Source: [Zimmermannella] alba NBRC 15616 (lineage in GTDB: Bacteria > Actinomycetota > Actinomycetes > Actinomycetales > Microbacteriaceae). Taken from it: a DNA stretch of 64,000 nucleotides. A model generated the notes under the pieces. That model made no database searches, had not been told where the DNA came from, and worked only from the letters and a program-made list of their open reading frames with translations. Made by a program: the position numbers and the translations under genes. Shown here piece by piece: positions 53,713-61,989 of the stretch; the stretch's first letter is position 1, and each line of letters begins with the position of its first letter. The stretch lies in assembly GCF_001570905.1 (NCBI RefSeq), contig NZ_BCSO01000009.1, positions 1 through 64,000 on the forward strand, read 5' to 3'.

Positions 53713-55068
53713 ATGAACCTTCGCCACTACCTCGCCACTGCGCGCATGTCCCGCGCGCAGTGGATCATCGTCGCCGTCTGCGCGCTCCTGAGCGCGCTCG
53801 ATGGATACGACGTGCTCGCCATGAGTTTCACGTCGAATGCTGTGAGCACCGAGCTGGCGCTGAGCGGCACAGACCTCGGCCTCGTACTTGGTGCGGCAGG
53901 CATCGGCGCGGGTATCGGATCGCTCGTGTTCGGCCCGATCGGCGACCGGATTGGGCGACGTCCAGCCCTTCTTGCCTCACTTGCACTCAGCACCCTCGGC
54001 GTTGCCCTGACTGCGCTGTCACATGACCTCACCGGGCTCATCAGCTGGCGACTCGTGACGGGCATCGGCGTGGGCGGCAGCCTTGCCGCGGCGACCGTGC
54101 TCGCCAGCGAGTTCGCAAGCGAACGCCGCCACGGGCTGGTGCTGAGCCTGTTCACGGCCGGGTTTCCGATCGGCGGCGCGCTTGGCGGTCTCGCGGCAGC
54201 TCCCATCATCCAGACCTTCGGCTGGCAGGGGGTGTTTGTCCTCGGGATCGCCCTCAACCTCGTCGTGCTCGCCCTGGTCGCGGTGTTCCTGCCCGAGTCC
54301 CTCGCCTTCCTCGCGGAACGACGCGGAGCAAGTGCCCGCATCGAACGAGAACTCGAACGTCTCATCCAGCGACTGGGTGTTTCCGAACCGGTTGTGGTCG
54401 AAGCTGCACCGCGCCAGCACGGCCAGTTTGGTGCCTTCGCTGGCCTCTTCTCGCCTCGCTACCTCGCGACGACACTCGCTGTCTGGCTTACCTTCTTCCT
54501 CCTACAGGCCGCCTACCAGTTCGCAAGCTCCTGGACGCCGAAGCTCCTCGTGAAGACCGGACTCACGCCTGAGCAGGGCATCTTCGCGGTCATCGCCATC
54601 TCGATCGGCGGTATCGCGGGCGCCCTCAGCTACGGTGCGCTCACCTCGAAGTGGCCTGCCCGCTCGGTCTTCGCTGTCCTCACAGCCCTCGCCTCGCTCG
54701 CACTTGCGGCCTTCATCCTCACAACGAGCATCGTGCCGCTCGCCTTCACCGCAGCGCTGCTCGTCGGCTTCTTCCTGAACGCAGCCATTGCCGGGGTCTA
54801 CACGACCGCTCCCACCGCGTATGGGCCCTCGCTCCGTTCGACGGGTGTCGGCGTCGCGCTCGGAGTCGGCAAGATCGGCGGCATCGCATCGCCGGTGCTG
54901 GTCGGCGCGCTTCTTGACGGGGGAGCGACGCCGCTCGCGCTCTACCTCGGCACCGCTGTGTTCCTCATTGTCGCGATCGCGGGGATCCTGAAGATTGAGC
55001 CGTACCGCGAGGACGTCGCAGCGACAGTCCCTGCAACCGAGCCTGTCACCGAACGGCAGCTGGTCTGA
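53713..55068 (+). CDS. MFS transporter, aromatic acid:H+ symporter (AAHS) type
   Basis: This 451-residue transporter has twelve membrane helices. The first helix contains LDGYDVLAMSF, the DGYD motif typical of aromatic-acid symporters (PcaK, BenK, HpaX-like). The MFS loop motif GPIGDRIGRRPALLAS is intact, and a long cytoplasmic loop with FLPESLAFLAERRG lies between helices 6 and 7. Its position between hpaI/hpaH and hpaD/hpaE suggests uptake of 4-hydroxyphenylacetate or 3,4-dihydroxyphenylacetate. I chose ATG 53713 behind AAAGGA; the frame extends upstream without similarity. Confidence 0.87.
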   Translation: MNLRHYLATARMSRAQWIIVAVCALLSALDGYDVLAMSFTSNAVSTELALSGTDLGLVLGAAGIGAGIGSLVFGPIGDRIGRRPALLASLALSTLGVALTALSHDLTGLISWRLVTGIGVGGSLAAATVLASEFASERRHGLVLSLFTAGFPIGGALGGLAAAPIIQTFGWQGVFVLGIALNLVVLALVAVFLPESLAFLAERRGASARIERELERLIQRLGVSEPVVVEAAPRQHGQFGAFAGLFSPRYLATTLAVWLTFFLLQAAYQFASSWTPKLLVKTGLTPEQGIFAVIAISIGGIAGALSYGALTSKWPARSVFAVLTALASLALAAFILTTSIVPLAFTAALLVGFFLNAAIAGVYTTAPTAYGPSLRSTGVGVALGVGKIGGIASPVLVGALLDGGATPLALYLGTAVFLIVAIAGILKIEPYREDVAATVPATEPVTERQLV

Positions 55069-55075
55069 CCGACTG

Positions 55076-55351
55076 CTAGGCCTCAGCCTCGAGCGGCGTG
55101 AACTCGATCGCACCGCTCGGAGAGTTCGGTGCTGGCGGTAGCGGCAGCACCTTCGTGACACGAATCGATCCGCGGCCAAAGAGCTCGACCTCTTCGCCCT
55201 CGTGGACGGTGAGGTCGAACTCGTCACCCTCTCGAGTCCAGGTGTGGAGGCGGGCACGCGCCGAATCGCCGTCGGTGAGCACATCCACGAGCCCGATCTT
55301 CACCTGGAACGCGGATCCCACCGCGCCCTGCATGATTGATTGTGCATCCAT
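55076..55351 (-). CDS. Small beta-rich protein downstream of calpain-like protease
   Basis: The protein has 91 residues and starts at an ATG behind GGAGG. The sequence looks like a small beta barrel (FQVKIGLVDVLTDGDSARARLHTW, EVELFGRGSIRVTKVLPLP) with no signal peptide and no Cys. I do not recognise the family. It begins 21 bases after the calpain-like gene, in the same direction, so the two are almost surely cotranscribed. Such a small partner of a protease could be an inhibitor or immunity protein, or a substrate adaptor; this is inference. Confidence 0.65.
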   Translation of the reverse strand: MDAQSIMQGAVGSAFQVKIGLVDVLTDGDSARARLHTWTREGDEFDLTVHEGEEVELFGRGSIRVTKVLPLPPAPNSPSGAIEFTPLEAEA

Positions 55352-55372
55352 GAGGCCTCCAATCAGCGAGCG

Positions 55373-56335
55373 TTACCGCTTGAGGTGCGTGACCGCGTTC
55401 CCGAGTCGCTGGATGTCTTCCACGGGGATCGCGAGATGTCCCGCATCGTATTTCAGCTGGCTTGCGATCGCCTCCGCCGCCTTCGCGCTCACCGGGTTCG
55501 AGCCCCACGGGTTGTAGAGCACGGCGAAGTCGCGGCCCGCAACATCCTGCACGTCAATGAGTGGGTACGCGTGGCGGGGGACGATCGGGTCAAGATCAGT
55601 GATGCCGTCGCCCTTCGTCGTGAGGACGGTCGGTTCGTTGTGGGCAATGCGTTCGCGCAGCCACGCGCCATCCACACCCTTGTCGGCGATGTCGTAGGGG
55701 TTCGGGATGACTTCGCGCCACTGCGGGGTTTCGCCCGTCATGCGAATCATCGCTTCGGCGGGCGGCCCACCCGAGATGGAGGCGTAGTCGCCGTGCCCGG
55801 AACGTGTGCCGTAGTAGTCAGCGAACGCCTTCTCATAAACACTCGCAAGGTTCGCCTTGCTGGCGTCGCTGCCCGCGAAGGCAAGGTCGCTGCCGTTGCC
55901 GACGTAGCTGTTCGCGACATCGATCGTGACCGGCTTGCGCGCTTCATCGAAAAGCGTCACCTTGTAGGCATCGCTGGCCGCGTCGTAGCTCACGTGGCGG
56001 GCAAGAAACCCCGGATCGGCCTTCTCGATGCTGCTGATCGGAGCGAGCACCCAGCAGTCGTCGAGCGCACCCTGGTTGACATCCGCGTAATGGAAGGTGC
56101 CATCGACGACGTTGTGGCCCGGGCGGATGGTGTGCTTCGCGGCATCGTCGACGTGAATCTGGTGAGCGCCAGCCATCTGGCGGTGCACATCTCGCACGGC
56201 GGGTGCCATGAAGGCGAGGTCGGAGGCGTAGGCGGCGCCGGATGCCTCAAGCTCAGCGACGCGGGCGGCAAGGCGCGGATCTGCGGCGAGGCCCAGGGCG
56301 AGGTCGGCTGGACGCGCTGCTGCTCCGATCTGCAT
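55373..56335 (-). CDS. Calpain-like (family C2) cysteine protease
   Basis: This 320-residue protein has all three calpain active-site regions in order. QGALDDCWVLAPISSI (the QGxLGDCW motif) carries the catalytic Cys near residue 96, PRHAYPLIDVQD carries the His, and LYNPWGSN carries the Asn (NPWG). There is no signal peptide, EF-hand or membrane segment, and the N-terminal 75 residues are Ala-rich and helical. Bacterial calpain-like proteases are uncommon and mostly uncharacterised. I chose ATG 56335 because a G-rich site lies ahead; the frame extends 33 codons upstream without support. It forms a two-gene unit with the 91-residue protein and is isolated by the hairpin at 56501 from hpaD. Confidence 0.8.
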   Translation of the reverse strand: MQIGAAARPADLALGLAADPRLAARVAELEASGAAYASDLAFMAPAVRDVHRQMAGAHQIHVDDAAKHTIRPGHNVVDGTFHYADVNQGALDDCWVLAPISSIEKADPGFLARHVSYDAASDAYKVTLFDEARKPVTIDVANSYVGNGSDLAFAGSDASKANLASVYEKAFADYYGTRSGHGDYASISGGPPAEAMIRMTGETPQWREVIPNPYDIADKGVDGAWLRERIAHNEPTVLTTKGDGITDLDPIVPRHAYPLIDVQDVAGRDFAVLYNPWGSNPVSAKAAEAIASQLKYDAGHLAIPVEDIQRLGNAVTHLKR

Positions 56336-56500
56336 CGTGCGTCCCCCCTCGTCATCAGGATGCGGTGCCCGGCTCTGCGGCATCCCCCAACCGCAACCCG
56401 AACCAGCGTAGGTGGGCCTTCTCTGGCAGGCCATGGGGAGAGGTGACCATGCGGCGTGCCCGTGTGTGGGCTACCGCTCCCCGTGGAGCGGGTACGCAAA

Positions 56501-56560
56501 TGCCAACGTTTCGGACGTTTGCCACCGAAAAACCGGTGGCAAACGTCCGAAACGGTGGCA
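56501..56560. terminator. Long hairpin (hairpin family, P6)
   Basis: 27-base arms (56501-56527 and 56534-56560) have one mismatch (56506/56555) and the 6-base loop aaaaac. The arm includes CGTTTCGGACGTTTGCCACC. It is 84 bases past the hpaD stop and 166 bases ahead of the calpain-like gene, so it can end the hpaD transcript. The rest of 56336-56643 shows no gene. Confidence 0.65.
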
Positions 56561-56643
56561 CAAGCTTGAGGGCATAGCTTCGGGCCACGAGCCGAACGAG
56601 GTCGGCCCGGGCCGGAGCATCAGGCTCTGATGGAGTCGTGCGC

Positions 56644-57789
56644 CTAGAGCTGGTTGCCGAGCTTGATGCCCTCGGCGGTGCCATCCTCCTTGCGCGTGTA
56701 CGAGAATCCATCCGCGCCAATCGTCTTCGCCATTTCGGAAGCATCCGTGCGGGTAATGATCGGCTGTGGCTTGCTGTCGAGGTCGAGCACGAGTGAAGCA
56801 TCCGTGTACCAGGACGGGACGACGGGCGTGCCCCACCAGTCGCGACGCTGGTTGTCGTGTACATCCCAGGTAATGACGGGGTTGTCCGGGTCGCCCGTGT
56901 AGTAGTCCTGCGTGTAGATCTCCACGCGGTGGCCGTCCGGGTCGCGCAGGTAGAGGTAGAAGGCGTTCGAGACACCGTGACGGCCGGGGCCGCGCTCGAT
57001 CGAGTCGGACATGCGGAGCGATCCGAGCTTGTCGCAGATGGCGAGGATGTTGTGCTTCTCGTGCGTCGAGAAGGCGACGTGGTGCATGCGCGGGCCGTCA
57101 CCACCGGTCGCGGCGGTGTCGTGCACGGTGGGCTTGCGACGCATCCACGCGGCGTAGACCGTGCCCTCGTCATCCTGGATGTCTTCGGTGACTCGGAAGC
57201 CGAGGTCCTGGTAGTGGCGGACCGCGCGCGGCACATCCGGGGTGACCTGGTTGAAGTGGTCGAGGCGCACGAGCGCACCCGGCGTGTACAGGTCGTAGCG
57301 CCAGGCGAAGCGCTCCACGTGCTCGGTCTCGTAGAAGAACTCGAAGGGGAATCCGAGCGGGTCTTCGACACGGACTGAGTCGCCGATGCCCTTCACGAAA
57401 CCTTCACTTCGGCGCTCCACGCGGCAGCCGAGCTCCCGGTAAAACCTTTCAGCACGGTCCACGTCTTCGGGGCTGCGCACACGGTACGAAAACGCGGCAA
57501 CAGCAGCGATTGGACCCTTGCGGAGTACGAGGTTGTGGTGGATGAACTCCTCAAGCGAGCGGAGGTAGATCGTGTGCTCGTCCTCTTCAGTGACGGTGAG
57601 GCCGAGCACGTCAACGTAGAAGTGGCGCGACTTCGCCAGGTCGGTGACGACGAGCTCCATGTACGCGCAGCGCAGGATGTCGGGCGCGGGAGCGGTAGGG
57701 GTGGGGACCGGGTTCGGGGCTTGGATGGGTGCTTCCTTCGTGACGTAGAAACCGGAGGAAGAGAGCGTGCGGTCGTTGAGTGCAGACAT
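56644..57789 (-). CDS. hpaD: Homoprotocatechuate (3,4-dihydroxyphenylacetate) 2,3-dioxygenase
   Basis: This 381-residue extradiol ring-cleavage enzyme is of the vicinal oxygen chelate type. It opens 3,4-dihydroxyphenylacetate to 5-carboxymethyl-2-hydroxymuconate semialdehyde. The metal ligands His178 (RLDHFN), His237 (MHHVAF) and Glu290 (VEIYTQ) align with His155, His214 and Glu267 of the Brevibacterium fuscum enzyme at a constant offset of 23. The catalytic His223 and Tyr280 align with its His200 and Tyr257. The metal (Fe or Mn) cannot be decided. I chose ATG 57789, nine bases behind AAGGA; ATG 57795 is also possible. It is downstream of hpaE, separated by an intergenic hairpin. Confidence 0.94.
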   Translation of the reverse strand: MSALNDRTLSSSGFYVTKEAPIQAPNPVPTPTAPAPDILRCAYMELVVTDLAKSRHFYVDVLGLTVTEEDEHTIYLRSLEEFIHHNLVLRKGPIAAVAAFSYRVRSPEDVDRAERFYRELGCRVERRSEGFVKGIGDSVRVEDPLGFPFEFFYETEHVERFAWRYDLYTPGALVRLDHFNQVTPDVPRAVRHYQDLGFRVTEDIQDDEGTVYAAWMRRKPTVHDTAATGGDGPRMHHVAFSTHEKHNILAICDKLGSLRMSDSIERGPGRHGVSNAFYLYLRDPDGHRVEIYTQDYYTGDPDNPVITWDVHDNQRRDWWGTPVVPSWYTDASLVLDLDSKPQPIITRTDASEMAKTIGADGFSYTRKEDGTAEGIKLGNQL

Positions 57790-57828
57790 GATCATGCGTC
57801 CTTGCGTGAGTGCCAGTGAAGTGGGGTG

Positions 57829-57862
57829 CTGGTGCGGCGGCAGCGGGGTGCCGCCGCACCAG
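57829..57862 (-). terminator. Hairpin between hpaE and hpaD
   Basis: Perfect 14-bp arms (CTGGTGCGGCGGCA / TGCCGCCGCACCAG) with a 6-base loop lie in the 200-base gap 128 bases after the hpaE stop. There is no T-run. It may be an intraoperon attenuator or RNA-stability element that lowers or separates hpaD expression from the upstream genes. Confidence 0.6.
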
Positions 57863-57989
57863 CGAGGGGTGGCGGGAGACCTCCCGCGGTGTGCCGTCTG
57901 GGCGCCGTTGACCAAACGCCACGGCTGGTGGATGGGATGCGGCCGACGCCGCAGATGAAGGCGCGGGGCGATGCCCGCGGCGGGTGCGA

Positions 57990-59486
57990 CTATTCGTCCG
58001 CACCGAAACGGCGCGTGTGGACGTCGCCGAGCGTGACGTGGACGGCCTGCTGATCGGTGTAGAAGTCGATCGAGCGGTAGCCGCCTTCCTGACCAAGGCC
58101 CGAGGCCTTCACGCCGCCGAACGGGGAGCGGAGATCGCGCACATTGTGCGAGTTGAGCCACACCATGCCGGCGTTGACGTTCTGGGCGAAGTTGTGGCCG
58201 CGCTCGAGGTTCGACGTCCAGATGTAGGCGGCGAGACCGTAGCGGGTGTTGTTCGCGAGCTCGAGCGCCTCATCCTCGGTGTCGAAGGGCGTGATCGCGA
58301 CGACCGGGCCGAAGATCTCCTCCTGGAAGATGCGGGCATCCGGCTTCACATCTGCGAACACAGTCGGAGCAACCCAATTGCCTTCCTCGCCAAAGCCCTC
58401 GGGACGGCCACCACCAGCGAGCAGGCGTCCTTCGCTCTTACCGATCTCGAGGTAGGACATGACCTTGTCGTAGTGCTCCGGGTGCACGAGCGCACCAACC
58501 TCGGTCGCCGGGTCGAACACGTCGCCAACCTTGATGTTCTTCGCGCGGGCCGCGTAGCGCTCCACGAATTCGTCATAGATGGAGCGCTCGACCATGATGC
58601 GCGAACCCGCGGTGCAGCGTTCGCCGTTGAGGGAGAAGACGCCGAAGAGGGTCGAGTCGATGGCCTTCTCGAGGTCGGCATCCGCGAACACAACGGCTGG
58701 CGACTTGCCGCCGAGCTCCATCGACATGCCCTTGAGGTGCTCGGCGCAGTTTCCGAAGATGATCTGGCCGGTGCGGCTCTCGCCGGTGAAGGAGATGAGC
58801 GGGACATCCGGGTGCTTCACGAGCGAATCACCGGCGGTCTCGCCGAAGCCGTTCACGAGGTTGAAGACACCCTTCGGCAGGCCCGCCTCTTCAAAGATCT
58901 TCGCCCAGAGTTGCGCGGATGCCGGCGTAAACTCGGCGGGCTTCAGGACAACGGTGCAGCCGGAAGCAATCGCGGGTGCCAACTTCCACGACTCAAGCAT
59001 GAACGGCGTGTTCCACGGCGTGATGAGGCCAGCGACGCCCTTGGGCTTGCGGTTCACGTAGTTGATCTGGCGGCCGGGCACCTTGAAGGCGTGGTCGTGC
59101 TGGGCAACGATGAGGTCCGCGAAGAAGCGGAAGTTTTCGGCCGCGCGCTGAGCCTGGCCCTTCGCCTGAGTGATGGGAAGGCCCGTGTCCCAGGTTTCGA
59201 TTTCGGCGAGGGCTTGGTCTTGCGCCTCGACCTGGTCGGCGATCTTGTTGAGGACGCGGGCACGGGCACGCGGGGCCATGCTCGGCCACGGGCCGTTATA
59301 GAAGGCTTCGGTGGCGGCCGCGACTGCGAGGTCAATGTCGGCCTTGTCGCCTGAGGCGGCTTTGCCGTAGACCTCGTTCGTGGAGGGGTTGAGCACCTCG
59401 AAGGTCTCGCCCGAGACCGAGTCGACGAATTCGCCGTTGATGTAGTGCTTGATGTCGGTGGGGACGTGCTGCGGGATCGTGGTCAT
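57990..59486 (-). CDS. hpaE: 5-carboxymethyl-2-hydroxymuconate semialdehyde dehydrogenase
   Basis: This 498-residue NAD-dependent dehydrogenase is of the HpaE type and oxidises the HpaD ring-cleavage product to 5-carboxymethyl-2-hydroxymuconate. Motifs: TPWNTPFMLESWK, FTGESRTGQI, ELGGKSPAV (Glu) and SLNGERCTAGSR (catalytic Cys). HYINGEFVDSVSG at the N-terminus and FGGVKASGLGQEGG near the end are typical. It starts at the ATG at 59486 behind GGAG, 36 bases after gntR in the same direction. Confidence 0.93.
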   Translation of the reverse strand: MTTIPQHVPTDIKHYINGEFVDSVSGETFEVLNPSTNEVYGKAASGDKADIDLAVAAATEAFYNGPWPSMAPRARARVLNKIADQVEAQDQALAEIETWDTGLPITQAKGQAQRAAENFRFFADLIVAQHDHAFKVPGRQINYVNRKPKGVAGLITPWNTPFMLESWKLAPAIASGCTVVLKPAEFTPASAQLWAKIFEEAGLPKGVFNLVNGFGETAGDSLVKHPDVPLISFTGESRTGQIIFGNCAEHLKGMSMELGGKSPAVVFADADLEKAIDSTLFGVFSLNGERCTAGSRIMVERSIYDEFVERYAARAKNIKVGDVFDPATEVGALVHPEHYDKVMSYLEIGKSEGRLLAGGGRPEGFGEEGNWVAPTVFADVKPDARIFQEEIFGPVVAITPFDTEDEALELANNTRYGLAAYIWTSNLERGHNFAQNVNAGMVWLNSHNVRDLRSPFGGVKASGLGQEGGYRSIDFYTDQQAVHVTLGDVHTRRFGADE

Positions 59487-59522
59487 GCTGTGCTCCTTGG
59501 GGGCGTCGTTGCGTCCGTGGAC

Positions 59523-60308
59523 TCAGTGATCGATGTGTGTCGTTGTTGGAAAGACGAGGTCGGGGCTGCCGACTGGCGCGGGTGCTGCCTGAGGGGATCC
59601 GGGTGCGTCCGCGCCAAAGCCGCGTGCCCGGAACGCTTCGAGGGTTGCGAGCCGGTGACCGCGGGCCGCGGCTTCGATGGTGCCCGCATCCGCGTGCGCT
59701 TCGAGGAGCGTGAGGATGGTGTCGTGCTCGACGACCGCATTGCGTGCGCGACCGGGCACAAAGCCGAGGGTCGTTTCGCGGAGGGTGTCGACGCGCGTCC
59801 ATCCGCGCTCGACGAGCTCGAAGACGTGTGCGTTGGGGCAGCGGCGGGCGAGCACGCGGTGGAACGCCTGGTTTCCGGTGCGGAAGGCGTGCGGGTCTTC
59901 TGAGGTGATCGCTTCACGGAGTTGTGCGTTCACCTCGCGTGCCTCGGTGAGGTCGTCGGCGGTGAGGTGGGGTGCCGAGAGTGCCGTCGCGAAGCCCTCG
60001 ACGAGTGCGAGCGTCTGCATGGAGTCGACGTAGACATCTTCTTCGAGCACGGCGACGCGTGCCCCAACATTGCGGTCGTAGGTGACGAGGCCTTCCGCCT
60101 CGAGCAAGCGGATCGCTTCGCGAACCGGCACCGGGCTCACCTCGAGCTCCCGTGCGATCTGGTCGAGCACGAGCCGCGAACCGGGCACATAGCTCCCGTT
60201 CGCAATGCGTTCGCGGATGAACTCACGCGCAAGCTGCGACTTTGAGCGACCCGTCGTGGCGGGGGCCGAGTTTGTGTGCTGGCGAGTGGCGAGGGGCGTG
60301 GGGGTCAT
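59523..60308 (-). CDS. GntR-family (FCD) transcriptional regulator
   Basis: This 261-residue protein has an N-terminal GntR winged helix (residues 22-85: AREFIRERIANGSYVPGSRL, ELEVSPVPVREAIRLLEAEGLV) and a C-terminal FCD ligand domain (AFRTGNQAFHRVLARRCPN, HDTILTLLEAHADAG). Such proteins usually repress catabolic operons until the pathway substrate binds. It overlaps the hpaG-like gene by four bases (ATGA), so it is expressed with its presumed targets and likely feeds back on them. A palindrome resembling FCD-type sites lies ahead of the operon at 61819. The last 25 residues are Pro/Ala-rich. Confidence 0.9.
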   Translation of the reverse strand: MTPTPLATRQHTNSAPATTGRSKSQLAREFIRERIANGSYVPGSRLVLDQIARELEVSPVPVREAIRLLEAEGLVTYDRNVGARVAVLEEDVYVDSMQTLALVEGFATALSAPHLTADDLTEAREVNAQLREAITSEDPHAFRTGNQAFHRVLARRCPNAHVFELVERGWTRVDTLRETTLGFVPGRARNAVVEHDTILTLLEAHADAGTIEAAARGHRLATLEAFRARGFGADAPGSPQAAPAPVGSPDLVFPTTTHIDH

Positions 60309-61774
60309 CGTCCCTCGCTCGCCTTCCACTCCTCGAACTTCGCCTTCCACTCGGCATTCGGTGGGAAGAGACCGTCCACCTTGTGGCCCTGCTTCACCTG
60401 CTCGAACGCCCACGCGTCCTGCAGCTCCTGCGCCTCCGCATCCGTGATGACCTCCTCGAGGAGGGCGGGCGGGATGACAACGATGCCGTCGTTGTCGCCG
60501 ATGATGATGTCGCCCGGCTGTACGGCGGTGCCGCCGCAGGCGATCGTACCGCCGACTTCCCACGGCACGTGACGGCGGCCGAGGACTGCCGGGTGGTTGC
60601 CGGAGGAGTAGACGGGGATGTCGAGCTCGGCGACCGCTTCGGAGTCGCGCACGCCGCCGTCGGTGATGATTGCGTCGGCGCCGAGGAACTGCGCGCGCAT
60701 CGCGAGGACATCGCCGACCGTGCCGGTGCCCTTCTCGCCGCGAGCTTCCATGACGACAATGTCGCCCTGCTTGACCGAGTCGATTGCCTGCTTCTGTGCG
60801 TTGAAGCCGCCACCGAACTGTTGGAAGAGGTCTTCGCGCTTCGGGATGAAACGGAGCGTGTGCGCGAAGCCGAGGATGCGGCGGCCTGGCTTGTTGCTCG
60901 TGACCCCGTCAATCGTGCAGTTCGGGATGCCGCGCTTGTTCATCTGTGCCCAGATCGTGGCGACGGCAACCGACTCGATGCGTGCACGCATCTCGGGGCT
61001 GAGGATCGCGCGCGGATCGTCAAGGCCGGCAGCTTCGCGGGAACCCCAGGCCTCTGCGCGCTGCGTGTTGTCGACCTTCGGTTGCGCACCAAAGGCGGCC
61101 ATCTCGAACTCTGACTCGACGACCTTGGTGACGAGTCGGCCCGTGCTCGGGGCGCCGGGCGCGCTCGGGGCATCCACTTCAACCTCGACAGTGTCGCCGG
61201 GCTGGGCAACCGACGAGCCAGCGGGCGTGCCAGTGAGGATGATGTCGCCAGGCTCGAGCGTCATGAGCTGTGAGAGGTCGGCCACGAGCTGACCGAAGGG
61301 GAAGACGAGGGCATCCGTCGTGTCGTCCTGTACGAGGGTGCCGTTCACCCAGGTACGCACGCGCAGCGCCGTCGGGTCGATGGCGGATGCCGGGATGACG
61401 TTCGGGCCAAGTGGCGTGTAGCCGTCGCCGCCCTTGTTCTTGACGTTCGAACCCTTGTCGGCGTGGCGGAGATCGTAGAGGCCCCAATCGTTCGCGGCCG
61501 TCACACCAGATACCTTCGACCAGCCGTCCTCGGGGGAGATGCGGCGGCAGGTCTCGCCGATGATGAGCGCGATCTCACCCTCGTATGCGAGGAGCTCGGT
61601 GCCCTTCGGGCGCTCGATCGTGTCGCCTGTGTTGGCGATGCTTGTCGCGGGCTTCAAAAAGTAGCCGGGGAACTTCGGGCTGCGGCCGCGCTGGGCGATG
61701 CGCGAGGGGTAGTTGAGGTGCAGGGCGATGATCTTGCCCGGACGGTGCTCAGGGGTGGTGAAGTCGGTCGTCAT
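60305..61774 (-). CDS. hpaG: Fused FAH-family (HpaG-like) isomerase/decarboxylase and RraA-like protein
   Basis: One 489-residue protein with two domains. Residues 1-215 form a fumarylacetoacetate-hydrolase-type domain like HpaG (YEGEIALIIGETCRRI, VTAANDWGLYDLR, GDIILTGTPAGSSVAQPGD). Residues about 270-480 form an RraA-like domain (MRAQFLGADAIITDGGVRDSEAVAE with the GGxxRD metal/oxyanion motif, GDIIIGDNDGIVVIP), a family with pyruvate aldolase and oxaloacetate decarboxylase members. E. coli HpaG carries two FAH halves instead. The gene heads the operon hpaG-gntR-hpaE-hpaD. It probably decarboxylates 5-oxopent-3-ene-1,2,5-tricarboxylate and isomerises the product, with the RraA part taking one step. 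The ATG at 61774 follows GGAGG. Confidence 0.82.
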   Translation of the reverse strand: MTTDFTTPEHRPGKIIALHLNYPSRIAQRGRSPKFPGYFLKPATSIANTGDTIERPKGTELLAYEGEIALIIGETCRRISPEDGWSKVSGVTAANDWGLYDLRHADKGSNVKNKGGDGYTPLGPNVIPASAIDPTALRVRTWVNGTLVQDDTTDALVFPFGQLVADLSQLMTLEPGDIILTGTPAGSSVAQPGDTVEVEVDAPSAPGAPSTGRLVTKVVESEFEMAAFGAQPKVDNTQRAEAWGSREAAGLDDPRAILSPEMRARIESVAVATIWAQMNKRGIPNCTIDGVTSNKPGRRILGFAHTLRFIPKREDLFQQFGGGFNAQKQAIDSVKQGDIVVMEARGEKGTGTVGDVLAMRAQFLGADAIITDGGVRDSEAVAELDIPVYSSGNHPAVLGRRHVPWEVGGTIACGGTAVQPGDIIIGDNDGIVVIPPALLEEVITDAEAQELQDAWAFEQVKQGHKVDGLFPPNAEWKAKFEEWKASEGR

Positions 61775-61818
61775 GGCGTCCTCCAACAGGGTGTGCTCGC
61801 GTCATTGCGTCACCCCCA

Positions 61819-61830
61819 ATCATATACGAT
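61819..61830. promoter_or_regulatory. Possible GntR/FCD operator ahead of the hpaG operon
   Basis: ATCATATACGAT is a 12-base near-palindrome (one mismatched pair) centred on TATA, resembling the TATAC-type sites of FCD regulators. On the minus strand it includes TATGAT, a possible -10 for hpaG. It lies 45 bases before the start codon. Confidence 0.4.
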
Positions 61831-61889
61831 CCGCCACCCCGCCGAAACCCCCTCCCTCCCTCCCTGACCGAAGCCCCATGCCGAGAAAA

Positions 61890-61947
61890 CTGGCCCAAAT
61901 GGTTGGTGCGGTGCCACATATGGCACCGCACCAACCATTTGGGCCAG
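61890..61947. terminator. Long perfect hairpin (hairpin family, P7)
   Basis: Perfect 27-base arms (61890-61916 and 61921-61947) enclose the tetraloop CATA. The arm begins CTGGCCCAAATGGTTGGTGC and ends GGTGCCA. It lies 42 bases past the amine-oxidase stop and ahead of hpaG, in the place of a terminator. Confidence 0.72.
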
Positions 61948-61989
61948 AAAATGTGGGCTTGTTGCGCGAGTTGAGAGGGGGGAGCTGAC

